NCBI GenBank assembly: GCA_964574635.1
Contig: CAZNOG010000001.1
Location: forward strand, 186,001-250,000
DNA length: 64,000 nt
Origin: CAZNOG01 sp964574635
GTDB taxonomy: Bacteria > Bacteroidota > Bacteroidia > Flavobacteriales_D > Cryomorphaceae
Direction: 5' to 3'
The translations under genes and the position numbers were made by a program. Positions 60,042-64,000 of the stretch are shown in pieces. Under the pieces are notes generated by a model. It saw only the letters and a list, made by a program, of their open reading frames with translations, had not been told where the DNA came from and did not search any database. Positions within the stretch are counted from its first letter, which is position 1. Each line of letters opens with the position of its first letter.

Positions 60042-62468
60042 ATGTTCAAATCCAATTGGTGGCTCTTTTTGGCCGCCGCTTGCTGTCCGTCGGTCATCTT
60101 CGGGCAGGCCCGCCTTTCCGGCGTGGTGCACTCACAAGATGGCGGAGCGTTGCACGGAGCGTCATTGGTGCTCGAAGAATCGCTGAGAATCGCGTACTCC
60201 CGCAGCGACGGTAGTTTCGATTTCGGCGACCTCCCTCGGGGCACCTACGTGCTTCGCTCTTCTTACCTCGGTTACGAAACACGTCGGGATACCCTGACCA
60301 TCGAAGACCGAGACCTCCAACTCGACATCGCGTTGGTTCCGCGCTCCTTCCTCAGCGGGGAGGTGGTGGTGGAAGCCACGCGACTTTCCGAAAATTCGCC
60401 TGGAACTTTCGAAACCCTCACTCAAGAGGACATCGCCAAACGAAATCTCGGCCAAGACATCCCGTATTTGCTCGCCCTCACCCCCTCCATGGTCACCACT
60501 TCCGATGCCGGGGCCGGCGTGGGCTATACCGGGTTGCGCATCCGGGGCAGCGACCAAACGCGCATCAACCTCACCGTAAACGGCGTTCCCATAAACGACC
60601 CGGAATCCCAAGTGGTGGTGTGGGTGAACATGCCGGATTTGGCCACGAGCCTGAACTCGGTGCAAATTCAGCGCGGGCTGGGCAGTTCCACAAACGGATC
60701 GGGAGCCTTCGGTGCTTCGATCAATATGGAAACCGGCGACGTGCCATCCGAAGGTGGCGGTCTGATTTCAAACAGTTTCGGATCCTTCAACACCCGCAAA
60801 CACACGGTGGAATTCAACACCGGCCGATTGAAAAACGGCTTCGCCGCGGAAGGTCGTCTTTCTTCCATCCAATCCGACGGGTACATCGACCGCGCCACCA
60901 GCGACCTGAAGAGCTACTACCTCTCCGCGGGATACTTCGGTGAGAAAACCATGGTCAAGGCGGTGTCGTTCGCAGGAGCCCAAGAAACGTATCAGAGCTG
61001 GTACGGAACCCCCGAGTCCCGCGTGGAAGGCGATAGGGAAGAAATGCTCGCTCACGCCGAACGCGAAGGGTACAGCCCGGAACAGATCAGTAACTTGTTG
61101 AATTCCGGCCGTACATACAACCACTACCTCTACGAAAACGAGGTGGACAACTACACGCAGTCGCACTACCAACTGCACGTCGGTCACGCCTTCAGCGACA
61201 AATTGCGTTTGAACCTCGCCGGTCACTACACTCGGGGCGATGGCTTCTTCGAACAGTACAAAGCCGGAGAGGATATCCTTGAAGACTTCGGTAAACCCTA
61301 CCCCGTGATCGGAGGAGACACCATCATGGAGTCTGATTTTATCATACGCCGATGGCTGGCCAACGACTTTTACGGCGGCACCTACGCGTTGAAATACGTT
61401 CACGGCAACTCGAACTTCACGCTCGGCGGCGGACTTCATTTTTACCGTGGCGACCACTTCGGCGAAATTCTCTGGGCCGATAGCGCGGTGAACGTCGCGC
61501 ACGGTGAGCGGTACTACGACGGCGTGGGCAACAAAGACGACTACAGTGTGTACGGAAAGTGGGAGCACGTCCTTGATCGTTGGAATTTCATGCTCGACCT
61601 CCAACTTCGATCCGTGGAGTACGAAACCTTCGGAATCGACAACGACTTGACCCACTACGACGTGAGCAGAAATTACCTCTTCTTCAACCCGAAATTGGGT
61701 GTGAGGCGCGACATCGACGACAGGCAGCACGTATACGCGTATTTCGGTCGAGGGCACCGCGAACCGGTGCGCAACGACTTCATCGACGCCGACCCCGGTG
61801 AAACTCCCCGACACGAAACGCTCAACAACTTAGAGTTGGGATACGGTTTCGAAACCCCGTCTTTCGGCGCCAAGGTCAATGGCTACCTCATGCATTATGA
61901 AAACCAACTGGTGCTCACGGGTGCGCTGAACGATACGGGAAATCCCATCCGCGAGAACGTAGACCGCAGCTACCGTGCGGGCGTTGAACTCCAGGCGGCT
62001 TGGCGAGTTTTCGACCGCTTGATGTGGTCCGCCAACTTTACGTACAGCCGGAACAAAATAACCGAGTTCGAATACCACCTCGGTGGGGAGATGATGGAAT
62101 TGGGCGAAACGGACATCAGCTTCAGCCCGGAAATCATCGCCGCAAACAACTTCGTGTGGATGCCCGTGAAAGGCCTCGAACTCGCGTTGAGCACAAAATA
62201 CGTGGGGGAACAATTCCTCGACAACACTTCCGACCGCGGCAAGATGATCGACGCCTATACGGTGTCGGATTTCCGAGCGGGATACACCATCAAAGGAAAG
62301 TTCTTCGACGAGGTCCGGATCAACCTCCTCGTGAACAATATTTTCGACGCCGAATACAGCTCAAACGGCTATACCTACTCGTACGTGTACAATGGAGTGG
62401 TGACGGAGAATTTCTACTACCCACAGGCGGGAACCAACTTCCTGATTGGATTGGATCTCGTGTTCTGA
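60042..62468 (+). CDS. TonB-dependent receptor, TPP-riboswitch controlled (probable thiamine uptake)
   Basis: 808 residues: signal peptide (SNWWLFLAAACCPSVIFG), a carboxypeptidase-regulatory-like domain (about 23-105), a plug domain (about 115-230: DIPYLLALTPSMVTTS, GYTGLRIRGSDQTRINLTVN, VQIQRGLGSSTNGSGAFGAS) and a 22-strand barrel to the C-terminal F. TonB and ExbBD energy would come from complexes such as the one at 6.9-9.4 kb. TPP control strongly suggests it imports thiamine or a precursor. Start: ATG at 60042; a GTG at 59997 would overlap the riboswitch. Confidence 0.88.
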   Translation: MFKSNWWLFLAAACCPSVIFGQARLSGVVHSQDGGALHGASLVLEESLRIAYSRSDGSFDFGDLPRGTYVLRSSYLGYETRRDTLTIEDRDLQLDIALVPRSFLSGEVVVEATRLSENSPGTFETLTQEDIAKRNLGQDIPYLLALTPSMVTTSDAGAGVGYTGLRIRGSDQTRINLTVNGVPINDPESQVVVWVNMPDLATSLNSVQIQRGLGSSTNGSGAFGASINMETGDVPSEGGGLISNSFGSFNTRKHTVEFNTGRLKNGFAAEGRLSSIQSDGYIDRATSDLKSYYLSAGYFGEKTMVKAVSFAGAQETYQSWYGTPESRVEGDREEMLAHAEREGYSPEQISNLLNSGRTYNHYLYENEVDNYTQSHYQLHVGHAFSDKLRLNLAGHYTRGDGFFEQYKAGEDILEDFGKPYPVIGGDTIMESDFIIRRWLANDFYGGTYALKYVHGNSNFTLGGGLHFYRGDHFGEILWADSAVNVAHGERYYDGVGNKDDYSVYGKWEHVLDRWNFMLDLQLRSVEYETFGIDNDLTHYDVSRNYLFFNPKLGVRRDIDDRQHVYAYFGRGHREPVRNDFIDADPGETPRHETLNNLELGYGFETPSFGAKVNGYLMHYENQLVLTGALNDTGNPIRENVDRSYRAGVELQAAWRVFDRLMWSANFTYSRNKITEFEYHLGGEMMELGETDISFSPEIIAANNFVWMPVKGLELALSTKYVGEQFLDNTSDRGKMIDAYTVSDFRAGYTIKGKFFDEVRINLLVNNIFDAEYSSNGYTYSYVYNGVVTENFYYPQAGTNFLIGLDLVF

Positions 62469-62512
62469 TCGGTGAATCGACGGCTTATGCCGCTCCTGAA
62501 AGCGGAAAATCG

Positions 62513-62544
62513 AAAAAGGCGCTCATTTTTTGGGCGCCTTTTTT
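62513..62544. terminator. Bidirectional terminator between the TonB receptor and ThiE-like genes
   Basis: AAAAAGGCGC (62513-62522) pairs with GCGCCTTTTT (62534-62543), with T-rich flanks on both strands; its right arm overlaps the last codons of the ThiE-like gene (..KKAPKK). It can end the TonB-receptor transcript rightward and the ThiE-like transcript leftward. Confidence 0.85.
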
Positions 62545-63167
62545 ACTTCCAAGGTCTTGGCTACGTCCGCGGCCGCTTTGAAAATGTGCGCCGGCGATCC
62601 GCCCTCCGCCCATATGGAACCGTGGAGGGCCGCACCTGAAAATCCAAGTTGGGCGATATCCGGCAATCTTTCCACGGTCACCCCGCCCACGGCGAAGATG
62701 GGGTACTTCGACGAGCTGTTGACGATGTTCAGGGCCCGCTTGCTGAAACCTCCCGACAGCGTGGCGTGTGTGATGCTGTCGAAAACGGGGCTGAGGAAGG
62801 CGTAGGAAAAGCGTCTGCGGTCGTTTTGTATATCCGTCAGTTTGTGGAAGGTCCGGGTGATGATCAGATTGGGATTTTTAAACCTTTCGAAACGCACCCG
62901 CCAGCGGTACATTCTTCCTTTGCGTCGGTGTCTTTTGCTGATGTGAATGCCCCCGAGTTTCAGTTTGAAAGCCAAATCGTGGTGGTTGTGCAAAACCATG
63001 CGGGAACGGTATTCCGAAGGAAACGAGGTGATGTACTCCTTGAGGTCCCTCTTGCTCAAGTGGGTTTTCCTCACGTGGAAATACTTGAGCCCGAGCTCAA
63101 ACATTCTCGTCACCTCGTCGATCTCGCCGGGAGTTTCCCGGCCCGATGATATGACCACCAGTTCCAT
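62523..63167 (-). CDS. ThiE/TenI-like protein
   Basis: A 214-residue TIM-barrel protein related to thiamine-phosphate synthase: FHVRKTHLSKRDLKEYI, VLHNHHDLAFKLKLGGIHIS, FLSPVFDSITHATLSGG and PIFAVGGVTVERLPDIAQLG follow the ThiE/TenI order. Key ThiE elements differ: the family's HLGQxD Mg2+ motif is replaced by HISKRHRR, and the NDR stretch reads HNHHD, so true thiamine-phosphate synthase activity is doubtful. The ATG at 63167 overlaps the stop of the PcrB-like gene (TGATG). It lies opposite the TPP-controlled receptor but is not itself preceded by a riboswitch. Confidence 0.72.
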   Translation of the reverse strand: MELVVISSGRETPGEIDEVTRMFELGLKYFHVRKTHLSKRDLKEYITSFPSEYRSRMVLHNHHDLAFKLKLGGIHISKRHRRKGRMYRWRVRFERFKNPNLIITRTFHKLTDIQNDRRRFSYAFLSPVFDSITHATLSGGFSKRALNIVNSSSKYPIFAVGGVTVERLPDIAQLGFSGAALHGSIWAEGGSPAHIFKAAADVAKTLEVKKAPKK

Positions 63168-63907
63168 CACTTTCTGATCTCACGAACTTTCAAAGAGGGG
63201 ATGAGGTCGGGATTCTCCCTCGCGCCGTTCCCGATGACCACCACGTCGGCGCCGGCCTGCCACAACGCCTGCGCTTGCCCGGCATCGCGAATGCCTCCGC
63301 CCGTGATGATCGGCGTGTCCACCGCATTTCGTACCGCCGCGATCATTTCGGGCGCGGGAGGGCGATCCGCCCCGCTTCCCCCGTCGAGAAACATGAGCTT
63401 CAATCCCAACATCTCACCCGCCAGTGCCGTGGCGGCGGCGACGTCTCCCTTGTTGTATGGAATGGGAAACGTGTTGCTGATGTACTGGGCCGTGGTGGGT
63501 CTGCCGCAGTCGATCAGGAGGTAGCCCGTGGGAAGCACCTCCAGATTCGACTTTTTCAATAAAGGAGCGGCAGTCACTTGATGACCGATGAGGAATTCAG
63601 GGTTTCTGCCGCTGATCAACGACAAAAACAAAACGGCGTCGGCCGAATTGTTCAGTTGCGCCGGCGTGGAAGGAAAAAGGATGATCGGCAGGGAAGTGGA
63701 ACTTTTCAGCACATCCACCGGATTGTAGTCCATTCCTTCCGTGATGAGGCTGCCCCCGAAAAAAAACAAGTCCACCCCGTCGGCTTCCGCGCGACTTCCC
63801 ATATCGAAGAGGGCATCGGTGGAAGGGATGTGATCGGGGTCGATCAAACGCGCCAGAAGTTTGCGGTTCTCCCTTCGGGCGCTTTCAATGCTGTGCATAA
63901 CGTTCAT
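63167..63907 (-). CDS. PcrB-like geranylgeranylglyceryl phosphate synthase family protein
   Basis: A 246-residue TIM-barrel prenyltransferase: KLLARLIDPDHIPSTDALFD, MDYNPVDVLKSSTSLPIILF, FLDGGSGADRPPAPEMI and IITGGGIRDAGQAQALWQAG carrying phosphate- and Mg2+-binding residues of the GGGP synthase/PcrB fold. The family joins a prenyl diphosphate to glycerol-1-phosphate; bacterial members' products vary. GTG (63910), ATG (63907) and ATG (63898) are all possible starts. Translationally coupled to the ThiE-like gene. Confidence 0.85.
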   Translation of the reverse strand: MNVMHSIESARRENRKLLARLIDPDHIPSTDALFDMGSRAEADGVDLFFFGGSLITEGMDYNPVDVLKSSTSLPIILFPSTPAQLNNSADAVLFLSLISGRNPEFLIGHQVTAAPLLKKSNLEVLPTGYLLIDCGRPTTAQYISNTFPIPYNKGDVAAATALAGEMLGLKLMFLDGGSGADRPPAPEMIAAVRNAVDTPIITGGGIRDAGQAQALWQAGADVVVIGNGARENPDLIPSLKVREIRK

Positions 63908-63915
63908 CACGGCGT

Positions 63916-63923
63916 CAAAAATA
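63916..63923 (-). promoter_or_regulatory. -7 box for the pcrB-like operon
   Basis: TATTTTTG on the minus strand matches TAnnTTTG and lies 9-16 bases before the possible starts. Confidence 0.4.
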
Positions 63924-64000
63924 ACTTTAATCCCGTAAGTGCCTTTTTCCGCCTTGCACCCTGTTTTGGTTTTTCACCTCATTGCGCGTCAGACAACAAG

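Overview
The window is a chromosome segment from a member of the Bacteroidota, most likely Flavobacteriales-like, with fairly high G+C for that group. Four things support this. There are three PorP/SprF-family proteins and five proteins ending in the type B (gliding-associated, CHU_C) sorting domain of type IX secretion. The TonB receptor starts with a carboxypeptidase-regulatory-like domain. Typical Bacteroidota gene neighbours occur (rbfA next to an FtsX-like permease; coaX-OMP-TPR-lptC-CNNM-PPIase). Upstream regions repeatedly carry the -7 box TATCTTTG or a close variant (TAnnTTTG). Species cannot be named from sequence alone.

Layout. 0-16.5 kb is mostly housekeeping: mgtE and a 2-hydroxyacid dehydrogenase, a HemJ-like protein, an acyl-CoA thioesterase, a GT9 glycosyltransferase, tatD, ansA, tRNA-Ser, an exbB/exbD/exbD energy-transduction operon, a CPBP protease, dusB, an FtsX-like permease with rbfA, hflX and a YfcC-type transporter. 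16.9-31.7 kb is a cell-surface locus of three alternating secreted-protein/PorP-SprF pairs, including a 2,422-residue protein with about 27 SprB repeats. 31.7-34.3 kb is a more AT-rich patch with a methyltransferase, a glyoxalase-fold protein and a frameshifted REP-associated (Y1/HUH) transposase. 34.3-40.6 kb holds polysaccharide genes: two Wzi-like outer-membrane proteins, a WecA/MraY-like transferase, fcl and gmd. 40.9-44.6 kb has terC, dedA, a lipoprotein and an M20 dipeptidase. 44.8-49.8 kb has two paralogous choice-of-anchor-L surface proteins, again with type B C-termini. 49.9-57.4 kb has an orphan histidine kinase, a methyltransferase, tRNA-Phe and the coaX-to-CNNM envelope operon including lptC. 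57.6-64 kb has a PpiD/SurA-like foldase, a TPP riboswitch controlling a TonB-dependent receptor (probable thiamine uptake), and a two-gene operon of a PcrB-like prenyl-glyceryl phosphate synthase and a ThiE-like protein.

Most notable non-coding signals. (1) Three intergenic copies (2964-3097, 34047-34181, 40723-40857) of an about 135-nt element have nearly the same length, conserved ends, a conserved GAC..CGGAA loop, and stems whose sequences differ completely yet still pair. One copy sits 38 nt after the REP-associated transposase, suggesting a REP/RAYT-like mobile structured element or a family of structured RNAs. (2) An exact 13-mer GTTTTTGTGGGTG occurs six times, five of them intergenic, usually followed by NGNCTC. 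(3) The transposase has been invaded by short palindromes of the AGACGCA..TGCGTCT type and is split by a frameshift that one extra C in a C7 run would repair.
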